This document shows, piece after piece, positions 1 to 11,099 of a stretch of 64,000 bases of DNA. The notes beneath the pieces are model-generated. The model had not been told where the DNA came from and made no database searches. It was given only the letters and a program-made list of their open reading frames with translations. The position numbers and the translations under genes are program-made. The stretch covers positions 1,255,001 through 1,319,000 of the forward strand of contig JABAKD010000027.1 in assembly GCA_012845835.1 (NCBI GenBank). Reading direction: 5' to 3'. Source of the stretch: Undaria pinnatifida (lineage: Eukaryota; Sar; Phaeophyceae; Laminariales; Alariaceae). Numbering within the stretch: position 1 is the first letter of the stretch; every line of letters starts with the position of its first letter.

Positions 1-1084
1 TCATCAAATCATCGAGGCACCAACGATCAAAGGCCATGTTATCATCCTAATTAATGGAGGAAACGGTCGACATGCACTTTTTAATGATATCAACGCTACC
101 CGCAACCCTATCAAACCGAATCAACCAATGTTGGGAGTATCTCCTCGCTTCGTACACAGTGGGCCTATAACAATTTCCTCGAAGGGTGTAAGCCCTACAG
201 TACTCAACGATTTCCAGAATCACCACCCGCCAGGTCATGAAATCACCGAGCCAACAACGACTTCCAGAATCACCAGGAATCGAAACCCCAAAAATCATCG
301 AATTGCCAACGATTTGCAGCGATCAAACCATCACATCTCCCCATCACCAAAACCGTGGAAACAATGACCAACCAATCTTAGACACCGTGTTCAGCCCCTC
401 CTACATCTCCTCCCCCCAATGAGCGCCCAAATGTTGGAGGTAACTCCATTAGGAGTAGGAAAGGTCCCCCCGTCTCAAAAGGGATGCGTGGTCAATGGTC
501 AAATACTATCAATAAGGCAAGCAACCAAAAGGAATACCCCCCCTCCCCACGCACCTAGCCTCCTGGGTGTATCGACGCGCACAGTTCAATTCCAGACAAA
601 GCGGAGGTGATTGGGCAAAGTTGTTACATACTGGAGTACTATTTCTAGGCTTGTGATTATAAAAGTTGATTGACTTGATTGGTCGACGCACTTGCTGCAT
701 GTGCCTGACCAAACAAATGGTCAGCGCAATACACTCTGTACCAGTTCATACGATACTTCGTATATTACTACTGTACCAGTATAGTTGAGACTGGTTTTTA
801 CGTACAACTAATATATCGAGGCATGAAAAGAGAATAACGCGGTACAGCAGCAAGGTTAAGAGTTGTTCGAACAAGGAGTTTCTCACCCTTTAAGTTTGGT
901 CTTCTGAGGCTCGGACAGGGGCAACAGACCCTCTTTGTCAGTCCACGGACTAGGATAGTCGAATTTTTCCTGACGAACAAAATGCGAAAGCGGGAACGAC
1001 ATCGCTGTTCACTATTAACGGCGCACTAGCATCGCATCCATCGACTAAGATGACCAATTCAACCTTCAAACTTCACCAGCGCCT

Positions 1085-1226
1085 GTACAGTACAGTACAG
1101 TAGCGTACAGTACAGTACAGTACAGTACAGCACAGTACAGCACAGCACAGTACAGTACAGTACAGAACAGTACAGTACAGTACAGAACAGTACAGTACAG
1201 TACAGTACAGTACAGTACAGTACAGC
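1085..1226. repeat. Pentanucleotide microsatellite (CAGTA)n
   Basis: About 28 copies of CAGTA, interrupted by CAGCA and CAGAA variants. Clean enough to suggest recent length change. Confidence 0.95.
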
Positions 1227-1289
1227 GCAGTCACGATATGAAGCTTTGCTCCATGGCCACTACCCCCCTCGAACATAGGCAATGAGAGC

Positions 1290-1855
1290 AACGCAGATAC
1301 GACAAGGGCTACAACAACGACAAGGGCGGCCATAATGGGCGTGAACGAAGACTATCATGGAAGGTAATGAGAGCAAAGACGGACATCGTGGACGGCCATG
1401 ACGGTAATCGCAGCACTTTGTGACGGCAATGATGGCAATTACGGAAGATAATGACGACATTGACGGCTAGTGTGGACAACAACTACGGCTAGACGACAAT
1501 TACGGACGGCTGTGACGGCTGTTGTGGACGGCAACGGTGGAAATCACGGAAAATATTGCACTAATGGACGGCAATGCGGGCAATTATGGGCGACAATAAC
1601 GGCAATCAAGGCAATTCCGGACTGCAAAGACAGCAACTGTGAACGGCAAAGATGGAATTGGCGGCAATTGTGGCAATGGCGGCAATGATAGAAATATAAT
1701 ACAAAAATGGAACACAACGACGGCAATGATGGCTATTGTGGACGGCAATGACGGCACGTATATAATCCAATGATGGCAGTGACGGCTATTGTGGGCGACA
1801 ATGACGGCGAGTCTGGACGGCAACGACAGCAATTCTGGCAGCAAAGGAAAGAGGT
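1290..1855. repeat. Degenerate minisatellite, core GACGGCAATGAYGGCAATT
   Basis: Overlapping 9-bp and 15-30-bp periods of 'gacggcaatgacggcaattgtgg' run for more than 500 bp and stop about 20 bp before the donor of calpain-7-like exon 6. The long open frames in this stretch are repeat artefacts. Confidence 0.85.
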
Positions 1856-1877
1856 GTCATGGCATGCCGCAGGTCAC

Positions 1878-1992
1878 CTGGAGATCGTCGGCGATCCACG
1901 GCATGAAAAGCTTCCCGTTCACGTACGAACTGTCTTTCAGCACCCCGACCTCCTCGGGAGTCAGCTCTCCTTGCGAAGGCCGAGCAGGTGAT
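1878..1992 (-). CDS. Calpain-7-like exon 6: pre-protease segment
   Basis: After acceptor gatttcag the exon encodes SPARPSQGELTPEEVGVLKD and continues SSYVNGKLFMPWIADDLQ. It parallels the calpain-7 segment that begins 'YTAEEIEVL' and ends 'FMNVDL', immediately before the catalytic core. The donor is gtgacc, phase 0. A minisatellite begins within about 30 bp of this donor. Confidence 0.75.
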
Positions 1993-4900
1993 CTGAAATC
2001 CCATCACAAAAAGCGAAGCTCAACAATGGAAAACGTTGAAGATTTTTGACACAATTGACAAACACAAACCTCAAAATGATGACAATTCATTATTCAGTTC
2101 CTCGTTGTTGATAATCACAAACCTTGCGCATCATAGACGTGATCGGGTCCGCCATGAACAATCCAAATGTTGTAACACGAGTACAAGCACCACAGGTATA
2201 TGCAAAACCAATAGGGAATAGAACCAAGTGCAGAGAAATCGAAGCCTCTACTAGCATGTACTAGCATGTACCACTATGAATAGCATGGCAGCGCCAGTGG
2301 TACCAATGCTACGGCTACCGTTAATGTTTGCACTTCAACTGCTGTTACTACTGCTACTAGTGGTATTGCCACCATTAATGGTGTCGTTGTTGCTGCTGCT
2401 AGTGTTACCGCTACTAGGAATAACACGGCAACGAGAGCAGCCGAAACCTCTGCTGAAGACCGCACACAGTCGCTAAATGCTACTAGATGCTCCTAGAGCT
2501 GCTCGATCGGAACACCAATGGACAGCCAACGTGGAATTCTGAAACGCCGAGGCTGAAGGGTTAAATTTTCCCTCCTTCAATCCCCCCGTCTCTCCCTCCC
2601 TGCCCCCAACCCTTCCTACCTCCCTTCCTCCCCTGCTTGTCCCCTTCCTGCCGGCGTTGGCGTCGGTTGGCAACGACGCTGTAAAACATGCCTCTCACCA
2701 CGTAAGTTACACTACCAGGGTTCGGTCTTTTTCTCTCCTTCGCTTTATGGTTTGGCGGTAACCGAGATGGCGGTAGAGCTACATCATTTTATGCGGAGTG
2801 GAGACCTATTTACGCGCAAGGATGACATCACGTAGTGTGTATATGGCAAGGCACCCACGAGGCAATTACATAGAACCCCCATTGCTGTCTCTGGAAGTGG
2901 CCACACCAAAAACAAGATAATAAATCCATTCGAAGCGGTCATGCGATATGCAAGAAAGTCACACAAAGTGCGGAAGTCCGCCTCACAATTGGTTCTTAGT
3001 AGGATGCGCCTCACCCTTCATGAGATTCGCCGGACACCCCACGGCGCTTTGCGCTTGGTGCACGCGACGTTTGCCTGGTCGGTGAAAACCCGACATGCTA
3101 CCTCCCGGCATTGTAGGGGTTCGAGGTTCATACCACAATGGTCATACCGCTACGGTCATGCATGAAATGAGTACACCCCCTCCTCGCTGCATGCCTCTAT
3201 CCCTTCATTTGTTCCTTAGCACAAAGCTCCTACCAGTTGTTTAGACTTACCACAATAAGCGTCTGCTCTCCTTCCCTCTCCCCCCCCTTCTCTCTTCCTA
3301 CTTCTCTTACACTCAAATCAGTATAACAAATACTGGTAGACTAGACTACAAGAGTACACCCACCTCGGCGGCGCTGGCGTTTTCCTTGGCTGCTGGGTCG
3401 GAGTGACCGGCGCAGGACTGGCCGCCTGAAGGGTTTCCAACACAACACAGTGGAGGGGAGGGCGGGGGTGGGGAGCTTAGTTCACAATGCATGCCACATA
3501 TCACGCCGGACGGGAATATAAGGACCACTGGGGTATAAATACTATCTATTAATAATAAAAAAAAGTTAAATGAGGCCAGAGCGCCTCGTACATACAAACC
3601 ATAGGCCGTGTGCGTCCCGTAGTAACAGCAGTACAGCAGTGCGAATGTACCAGTGTGTTCCTCGTAATATAGTGCTGAAAGAGACAAACACAGCGGGGTG
3701 AAAACCGAACGAATCGCAAAGAGAACAGTACACGGAAACAAAATTCTTCCTTCTTCCCAGATTCAACGGCCATGAATCTCTACACAAGAGCTTCCAGTTG
3801 TCGAAATTCAATTTTCCCACGTACAGTAGGCTTTCTTCGGAGTTGATCAAACCCACAGGACAAGTTGATGACGTGTCCGGGATGCCGAGTATGCAGCCAA
3901 CCACGTGCCCACCCCCGCCCCCGCCGGAATCGAGCACGCTAGCAGACATGCCTCCACAGCCCTCTTCGGTAGGGCTGTTGCAAAGCTCGCTGTCGGGAGG
4001 AATTTTGGGCGGTCCTCGGACGTGTACTGTCGACGTTTCTAAAAAGTCGGTTCCTTCAGCACGGCGAAGGTCCCGGGTCGGCGGTTTCTGTTGTGAAAGC
4101 TTCCCCTACTCACCAGCTGACGACGTCATTACCAGGTGCCCGCAAAGAACACCGTACACCTGGTGGCGATTTATGGGTGCGGACCCTCTGTCGGCGGTGT
4201 AGCTCGCTAGCTAAGTCTCCTCACTGTCGCCGCTGGTTCCTGGTTGCCCTCGCAGAAGACAAAAAAAAAAAGAAGCGGAAAACCAAGAATAATCCTGCCG
4301 CATAAAAAACATCACAGCGGCCCAAGACGCCAAAACCACAGCATCCCGGCGACGGACGCGGCGAACTCAAGACTGCTTTCGACGAAACAAGCTCCACGAG
4401 TTCGCGTAAGCTAATCCGCCCCCGTGGACTCCAGTTTTGTGGAAACCGGCCACGTACAGCTGTTGCAATCAGCTATCTAAACCGCCGGCAGACAGGCTCT
4501 ATACAAAAGGCAGACGTGCATACATACTTAAATAACGGAAGCCTGTACGCACCTCGTTGTGAAAAGGCTATTTTCGCTTTGCAAGGCAAGCAAACGGTCT
4601 CGCTCGCTTCGGTCCCGCGTTCTTTCCTCATTATGAACAACCAAAAGCTCCATACAATTATGCAATTATGTCCCAGTGGTACTTGGAAGAAGGTAGTAAG
4701 GGTAGCTGGTGACAAGCTTTTAGCACGTGCTTGGTCTTTGATGGTTCATAATATGATAGTTGCTTGATAGTGCCGGTAGACGGTGGAGTAGTGGTGCTCA
4801 AATATGGGTGTATGTTGTGGTTGATACTACTCGTCGATGTTTGTTCATGTGGTCGAAAAATAGATGGGTTAAACTACATGACTGCTGTTGAAGGTTGATC

Positions 4901-7900
4901 TTGTAGCAAGTAGCACGCCGCAAAGTACACAACCGACAACATCCACCATAAACATCACAGGCCGGCACCATGGACCGCTAGCCCGACCCGACCCTTGCAG
5001 CACAAAGTTACCGCAGGTGCTTCCTTTGCGAGGCCATGCCAACAAAAACTAAGCACACCTGCCCATACCCATTTTTGTCCACTACCTGGGATGTCATCAT
5101 CAGCCCCTTGGGGGTTCAGAGGGAACAGACGTCATCAACCAAACGACGACTGCAGCATAGGCCACGGGAAGCATCCGGGATCACTTGGGTAGGGGGGGTG
5201 TCCACACAGCAATGCAAGGAGCCGTACGGCGACCGTGTAGCATGCCGTGTAGCATGCTGATACTATTTAATAGTACTGCTGCACCGTCGGCCAACAATTT
5301 ATTTTTTGGTGACATACATAGCATTATTGTCTTTTGGGTCGTTATATGTTCCAAAAAGGTTGACAGTTTAACAGTACAGGACCTGGTATGCACTAAACTA
5401 CGTGGGACTCACGAGTCTACCACCGCGTTCCACTAAAAGACGAGACTGCCCTCTTGTTTTACCAGACGAATCATCACTGCGTTCCCAAATCACCCTCATC
5501 ATCGCCACCATCGCCACCATTGCCAGGACGACCACCGTCATTAACATCATGACCATCATCAACGGCGCTACCATAACACGTCATGACGACAACCACAGCC
5601 ACAACCACGACGATCCTCAACATAATGCTCATAAACAATATCAACATCGCCACCGCCACCACCACCACACCAACCAGCACATCAGCAAAAACATCAACAC
5701 CACCACCACCGCCACTAGCACCACCACTTTCCGTTACAGAACACCCCCCCTCGGCACCTAACAAGAAAAAAAGTCCTCCTACCTTGCCCACTCCAGTGAG
5801 AAGTTCTGCCTTGGTGATGGCTTGGAGTGCCTTTGCTTTATTCCGATTGGCCACTCCCTGGTTGCCCCCTGGTGCCTTTGAGCACAAATTCGTCGCCGAC
5901 ATGAACGCCTTCGTTCGAATACACAATCAAATGTAGAGAGAAGGAGGGGGGGGGGGGGTGCAGGGGTGCGGGAGGGACGGGGGAAGGTTAAGCGCATATG
6001 GCACATGTATGAGAAGAAGCGCCATCGATGAAATACGGACGGATCTGCATCTAATCTCATATATATCCTTTCGCGTTGGTATAAAGCGACACCACGCAAG
6101 TAGATGCATAGAACGCACTGCCTCTTTTCAGTTACGCAAGGTGCGAGTATTGTTGAGGAAACGGCTCAAGACCATCCCCCGGCTTCCTGCTACCAAAAGT
6201 CTAACGAGGGGGGCCGCGGAAACGCTATGTCCAGTTGTGTGGTGTTGTCACTGGTATTTCAACGTTATTGTGTTGTATCTTGTCTTTCGTTGTGCTATGC
6301 CTGTTCATGTCCAAACCAAGAGTGGCGGCAAGGGCCAACAAACAAGGTGGTGACCATGCAATCTACCAGCTAGTATGCCACTGTGTGCTGTATACTTCCG
6401 CACGCGCCTTGTACATGGTGTTACAAAGTCAAACGTCAATCGCGAAAGTATGTCAATAGCCACACGGCAAACGTCCAAATCAAAGGCCAAAGGTCACGGA
6501 TCAAACGTTAACAGTAAAAACACGAACGACATAAGGAAACCATCAAAACACAAGCCAAAAGCTAGCAATTAAACTCCCAAACTCAAAAGGCAAACGCCAA
6601 ACGTCGAAGGTTGTCAAAAGTCACGTGTGCCCAGACAAAAATCTCCAACGTCAAATGTCAAAGTCAAAATCAACAGCCAAACGACAACACCCGGAAGACA
6701 AACACAACAAACAAAAGGTATCACAGCAACACACCTCCGCCGCTTCAGCGTACTCGTCCGCGGCCCTCTTTTTCGCGGCCTGATCTCTCCAGCCGTCTTT
6801 GGCGCCTTCTTTTTCGAGAAGTACGGCACGGCTCAAAGCTTGCTTCCCTCTCTCCTCCTCTGACCGGGAAATCGGACCAATCACACGGCAAACCGGACAA
6901 AGCGGACCAACATCAGAGCAGGTGGAATCAGACGGACCAATCACAGGGCAAACAGGAGGAAACGGACCAATGGCAGACTGCACCGGAATGAAAGGACCAA
7001 TCGTAGAGACGGTGGGATGAAACGCACCAATTGCACAACAGACGGCAGACACACGCGAAAAAGAGAACGAAAAAACGAGTACGAACACAATACCAAGAGA
7101 TGGTAAAGTGTGTTAATGAAGAGTGAATCAATTGCACGAAGTTTTGCCGACGACGATTCTGTGTTGCGTGTCTTGTCGTGTCGCCACTCCCAAGACTCAC
7201 GACTCACGAGGGAGGGGGGGGAGGAAGAAAACACGAGGAACCATGGCATATCTTAGTGCTGACAACGGTACAAGTGTTCGTAATGCGAATGCTCATGTGC
7301 TTCCTACCTTAGTTTCAAATGTGAATGCAAAAGAGAATGCGAAGGTGGACGTGAACGGTAAGGTTGACGTACAGTTAAGGGAAACTTTAGTACCGTGGCC
7401 TAGTGGTCTTGTGAATGAGTGAGGACGCACTGCGCCACCAACTGACTCTATCAATTATCGGGGAACACATGGCTAGTAGATGTCATGAGGACTTCACTTC
7501 CTGGTATCAAATGCGCGTGCGCAGACGGAGAGCATCGTCAACCACAATTAATAGTTCTATTGTAGCCAGAGTGGTCAGTACTGGAGTCAGGGGAGTCAAC
7601 CGTCGTAGTCAGCGTGCCCAACTACTGTAGTGTAGCGAGGGTAGGCAATTGATAGAATGAGCGTGGGACCTCGGATGCGAGAGGGGGGCGACTACTTGGG
7701 CTCGCGCGAGTTCCTAATGAATCAATTTTCAATCTTAACCTTTTGGCTTCGCGATATGAACCGCCGACAAAATGCAAAGTTCTGGACCTGTTCCAACGAA
7801 GCCGGGTTAGCCCCTTTGCAGCTTCAGAGGGAAAATCCGACGACTAGAGTTGACGATTACAGCATCGGCCACTGCTGGTTGGTGATGATACACTTGGTGC

Positions 7901-9947
7901 CCGAACGACAACAATGCAAAGATTCTCGTACGGGACGGAAGCAGAACGATCCTACTCGTACTGCTCCGCGCTCACGCTCCTGGCAAACGCTTGTTAACAT
8001 CGCAATCGTGGTATTTTTTGTCGCTATACTGCAATCAAAATATACACGTGCCCCTAAGCGCGTTTGGGGTGAGGTACGGAGGTAATCGCGCGAGTGGTCT
8101 ATACTCGACTATACTCAGGAGTGAAAAGGAGAGTATCCCCCTTACCGTTGAACATTGGCCACTCTAGTCAAAACTCTACACCTACTGATACTGTTAGAGC
8201 GAATGCGGCAGTTTGTCAACTATTGTGGTCGTCACCGAAGTACCTTCCATTGTCTCAACGCAGCAGCTTCATCCACCCAAGCACTACCCACCATACGACG
8301 TATCAAGCTTCCGTGCTCTTTAATAGACGTATGTTACCATAAATACCACCAATCAACATTGCCGCTTTAATGCATTTTGTAATCTATTCACCCGAACCAA
8401 ACCAACAAAAAAAGGTGCACGGTCAAGTCAGCTTAATAGACACGGACAGCAAAAACCTTTACCGAGACTGACATTACCACCCCCCCCCCTTCCCAGCATT
8501 GAGGAGATGCGACGGTCTATGGCCTTAAGACTACCGCAATGCATGAAAAAACTACACCTCGCCCGTCCCCCCTCCCCCCCTCCCGCTCCTCTCTCCTCCT
8601 CCCCCGCCCTCTCTCTCCTGACCTTGTTCCACTTTAGCCTCTTCCGCTCTTCCCATCGCGGGCGCGCTGCTTCTCGGTCTCGCGCCACTCGCAGGGGCTA
8701 CCGGCTTCGTGCTTGGAGCCTCGGGCAGGAGGTCGTCGAAGTAGCTCGCAGCCAACTCGCCCTCCAAGATTTCCACTTTATTTTGAAAGAACTTGATGGT
8801 CTCGGTTGCTTGTTTTCGGGCGGCCAGGGAGAGGCTGGGGTCTCTAAGGGCTACCGTGAAGCATTGGATGCTTTCCTGGTAGAGACAACACGTTGGCAGG
8901 GGAAATCATTTATTAACCCCGCTAGCATTGACTTTCCCGTTAGGACAGTTTCGATAGCCCTAACTGTTGTAGGGCAGCACAGGACAATTTTCCTACCCTT
9001 TTAGCACTGCAATCCCGCCATGTGGACAAAATACTTGGGGGTCGACCAGGGGGCAGTGTTGCTAACCTGAACTCTTCGGGAACTGCACTTCCGCTGTATA
9101 CTGGGACACAAGTGTGTAGACCATTAGCAGGATAATGACTAACCTTTCATCGTGAGCACTGCACTCCCGTTATGGGGACAAGCCCTTGGGACTAGGCTAG
9201 AATAGTTTTTACTAACCTGAGCCCTTTTAGCACTGCCATCCCCCCGTGGGGACAACACATTTGGGATTTGAACACGATCATTTCAGGCGTCGCGAAAGGG
9301 CGAAAGAGTTAAAACAACCATTTTTAGGGGCTGGAAAAGGGTTACGCGGACGGGGGGGGGGGGAAGGTTAGAGGTAGGGGGGATATAAAGGGGGGCGAGG
9401 AAGGGAGGAGATAAGCGGGGGAGACGAAGGGGGGGGGCAAGGGTGGAGAGGGCTGGGGGAGAGGGGGAAAGGCGTGACACTTCGCATCGGCATTTATTTA
9501 CTCATCTTTTAGGATCTGTTGGGCATTATGTGTGAGAAAGCACGAGGGTCTTCCTTGTGAGGACAGGCATAGATGAGAGAGGGCGCAAAGGTTAGATTTT
9601 TATCTCTCCCTGTCAGTCAGCCTGTCTTGTCTTCAGCTGTCTGTTTTCGTCTGCCTGTTTGCGCATACTGCAATTTGAGTTCGATACAGGTAGATGGCAT
9701 GACGATCAGTTCAGCTTTGCACTGCAGTTCATGTACCTTGCATGATACCTGGTACCGCAGTACCTGGTATGTGATATTTGCCGCGTGTTGATCGCACCCA
9801 ATCGCTTTGATCGTACTGATTCATACACGTATACAACGGCCGTACCTTGTACAACGCGATGGCTTCCTCGGTCTTGCCTGCAGCTTCCAGGGGTCCCACC
9901 TTCTCCAACGCCGCAAACCCCCTCGCCATGGCTCTTGCATCTCCCAT
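1878..9947 (-). CDS. Calpain-7/PalB-like cysteine protease, N-terminal part (two MIT domains), multi-exon, partial
   Basis: The proposed coding exons, in gene order, are 9947-9846, 8875-8623, 6859-6735, 5908-5783, 4087-3825 and 1992-1878. All junctions are GT-AG and the phases agree throughout (328 residues). Residues 1-75 and about 125-200 each read as a MIT domain, a three-helix module that binds ESCRT-III tails. The last exon carries LTPEEVGVLKD followed by a KLFMPWIADDLQ segment, which matches the stretch just before the protease core of animal calpain-7. Tandem MITs followed by this segment are diagnostic of calpain-7 (PalB/Rim13 kin), which acts with ESCRT-III in membrane scission and, in fungi, in pH signalling. 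The Cys-His-Asn catalytic domain and C2-like domains are not in the window and should lie to the left. The start ATG at 9947 places MIT1 at the N-terminus, as in CAPN7, but an upstream coding exon is possible because exon 1 also has an acceptor just before it. Assignment is from remembered family sequence, not from a search. Confidence 0.75.
2940..3183 (+). repeat. Dispersed repeat family R1, copy 1
   Basis: This stretch aligns over about 240 bp with 27111-27375. Shared blocks include 'ttcttagta', 'gcgcctcac', 'gcgcttggtgcacgcgatg' and 'ggcattgtaggg'. Length and dispersion suit a SINE or MITE. No clear Pol III boxes or terminal inverted repeats are visible; 'gttcgaggttc' near 3120 is only B-box-like. 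Confidence 0.75.
3184..3824. other. Calpain-7-like intron 5, proximal part: no feature
   Basis: AT-richer sequence with pyrimidine runs (about 3180-3300). Open frames exist but show no protein-like composition. Confidence 0.4.
3825..4087 (-). CDS. Calpain-7-like exon 5: linker between MIT domains and protease region
   Basis: The minus-strand frame is open over the whole segment, with G-first codon bias. It encodes a low-complexity linker with a run of seven Gly and short Pro-rich parts. Acceptor ttcacaacag gives phase 0, matching exon 4, and donor gtacgt leaves two bases, matching exon 6. The linker is not conserved in the family, so the call rests on phase and codon bias. The plus strand is also open here (Pro-rich), which I judged the shadow. 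Confidence 0.5.
4088..5782. other. Calpain-7-like intron 4
   Basis: No exon recognised. The right 300 bp is a trinucleotide-like array (separate entry). A poly-A/G stretch lies near 4260. Confidence 0.45.
5478..5745. repeat. Imperfect trinucleotide array (CAC/CAT/ACC)
   Basis: Runs of 'catcatcgccaccatcgcc' and 'caccaccaccgcc' lie within 40-300 bp downstream of the donor of calpain-7-like exon 4 on the minus strand. Confidence 0.85.
5783..5908 (-). CDS. Calpain-7-like exon 4: second half of MIT domain 2
   Basis: It encodes 42 residues, AFMSATNLCSKAPGG then a basic helix NRNKAKALQAITKAELL, completing MIT domain 2 when placed after exon 3. Donor gtagga, phase 0 at both ends. The acceptor context (cgaacgaag) has only a modest pyrimidine tract, so the exact 5' edge is the least certain point. 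Confidence 0.65.
6735..6859 (-). CDS. Calpain-7-like exon 3: first half of MIT domain 2
   Basis: After acceptor ggtcag the exon encodes GKQALSRAVLLEKEGAK and a second amphipathic helix ending DEYAEAAE, the helix 1-2 pattern of MIT domains. The donor is gtgtgt, phase 0. Position 1 of the codons is strongly purine-biased, as expected for real coding. Confidence 0.7.
6868..7030. repeat. Minisatellite of about 30-bp period (CGGACCAATCACAGGGCAAA)
   Basis: Five degenerate units containing 'ggaccaatca' abut the acceptor side of calpain-7-like exon 3. A related GTCAAA-rich stretch lies at about 6430-6690. Confidence 0.8.
7031..8622. other. Calpain-7-like intron 2, central part: no gene
   Basis: Mixed sequence with no recognisable exon. 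Pyrimidine-rich runs lie near 8560-8610. Confidence 0.4.
8623..8875 (-). CDS. Calpain-7-like exon 2: second half of MIT domain 1 and linker
   Basis: The acceptor is tctctaccag. The exon starts in phase 0 with ESIQCFTVALRD and a third MIT helix rich in K and E (KVEILEGEL), then a Pro/Ala-rich linker. The chosen donor (gtcagg) leaves one base, which pairs in phase with the next exon. The donor is weak, and the frame stays open for another 24 codons of Gly/Arg-rich low-complexity sequence if it is not used. Confidence 0.7.
8935..9275. repeat. Degenerate tandem repeat, about 75-bp period
   Basis: Four units share 'ttagcactgc', 'atcccg' and 'ggggacaa', separated by 'ctaacctga'. It lies in the first intron of the calpain-7-like gene. 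Poly-G runs follow at 9350-9470. Confidence 0.75.
9846..9947 (-). CDS. Calpain-7-like exon 1: first half of MIT domain 1
   Basis: It encodes 34 residues from MGDARAMARG to EEAIALYK, the first two helices of a MIT domain. A GT donor (gtacgg) follows the AAG codon, phase 0. An AG acceptor lies at 9952-9953, so the exon may extend four bases further if there is upstream coding sequence. Confidence 0.75.
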
Positions 9948-10020
9948 GACCCTGATAGTAGTATACCCAAGTAAGCAAGGAAAGCTCACCAGTAATAACC
10001 ACCGTATAACACGGAAGAAA

Positions 10021-10071
10021 GCACCCCGGTGATAACAATTTGGCGTTTAAAAATTTCATCACCGGGTGTGC
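10021..10071. repeat. Short hairpin repeat family R2, copy 1 (CCCGGTGAT...ATCACCGGG)
   Basis: A 13/14-bp inverted repeat (gcaccccggtgat / atcaccgggtgtgc) encloses about 24 bp. A third left arm without a partner is at 10099-10113, in the context 'aggggtgtgtggcat'. A second hairpin copy is at 11871-11930. Confidence 0.8.
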
Positions 10072-10129
10072 TGTTGTAGGGGTGTGTGGCATCTAACGTA
10101 TCCCCGGTGATAACAACCATGCACGGTAG

Positions 10130-10350
10130 CCCCGCAGCTAGGGGGTGTGGTACTGAGGGTGTGTGCTAACGTTTTCAACGATTGCTAAGCAGTGTGAACA
10201 AACCCCGGCCAGATCACAGGGGGTGTGCTAACGAGGGGGTGTGCCAGCGAGGGGGTGTGCCAGCGAGGGGGTGTGCTAACGGTATCAATGATTGCTAGGG
10301 AGAGTGAACAGACCGCGGCAAGATTGCAGGGGGTGTGATAACAGGGGTGT
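10130..10350. repeat. GGGGGTGTG-containing tandem block
   Basis: Two copies of a roughly 110-bp unit ('cgattgctaagcagtgtgaac' type, 10175 and 10290) are separated by three short 'gagggggtgtgccagc' repeats. Confidence 0.75.
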
Positions 10351-10429
10351 GCTAACTCATGAGAGGTACAGGTTTGAAGCCAGAGTTTTTTTGTCCATTG
10401 TCACGTGATGCCGGTGATGGTAAGGCACA

Positions 10430-11060
10430 CGTTGGAAACCCAAGGATGACAGCAAAACCCCCCGCCTTGCTGCGATACCGGAAACGGTTACCGGTAATGC
10501 GAACATACCGGTATTCAATGATGAGACATACCCGACCATTGCACGTCAAAGGCCTTGTCCCACTGTCAAACCGTCTGATGCTGTCTTTTGATATGAACCC
10601 TTTCTTTCTAGCCCGAACCCAGCACAACAACAGCAGTATCGTACCGTTACCACCGCAGTGCGCGCTGGTTGGTTCTGGACGCAACGGTATTGCCGAAAGC
10701 AGCAAATCAAATGAGAAAAAAACAAAAACAAGCGAACCCGAAACGGCGAAATGAAGAGGGAACAAACGAGGAAAGGAGGGACGCAAATAATAATATTACC
10801 GATACCGCTTGTCGGTACAGGTACCGATGGCGGAAGTCAAGAGACGGGGTATCGGTAGCACCAGCACCAGCACCAGCACACCGGTACCGGTAAGAGTCGT
10901 TTCTGACGACCAAACGAAAATTCCAAAAAAAACTTGCTATTTCGGCAAGAAAAAATTGGCAACACTTTTTTCCAAAAAAGACGACAAAACTTTCTATCGC
11001 GAAACAATGCACATTTGGCAAGTTTTTGGAAATATTGGCAAGTTTTGCCATCATAATGCC
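10430..11060. other. Intergenic sequence rich in CCGGTA and TTGGCAAGTTT motifs
   Basis: Frequent 'accggta' words (about 10480-10900) and, at 10920-11060, repeated 'ttggcaagttt' like those at 11490-11615. No coding region supported. Confidence 0.4.
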
Positions 11061-11099
11061 CTCAGGTTTTACTCAAACCCCTCACAGCAGCAGCAGCAG

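Larger units (their letters stand above)
1..1877. other. Left-edge sequence, presumed calpain-7-like intron
   Basis: No exon of the protease core could be read on either strand. The first kilobase is ordinary mixed sequence with short imperfect repeats of 'ccagaatcacca' near 210-280. The rest is a pentanucleotide microsatellite and a degenerate minisatellite, listed separately. Confidence 0.5.

Noticed and set aside
3117-3130. B-box-like gttcgaggttc in repeat R1 as proof of a SINE
   Set aside because: One mismatch to the B box, not kept in copy 2, and no A box upstream.
3798-4202. Pro-rich plus-strand frame opposite calpain-7-like exon 5
   Set aside because: Codon position bias and splice phases favour the minus strand; the plus frame has no ATG start.
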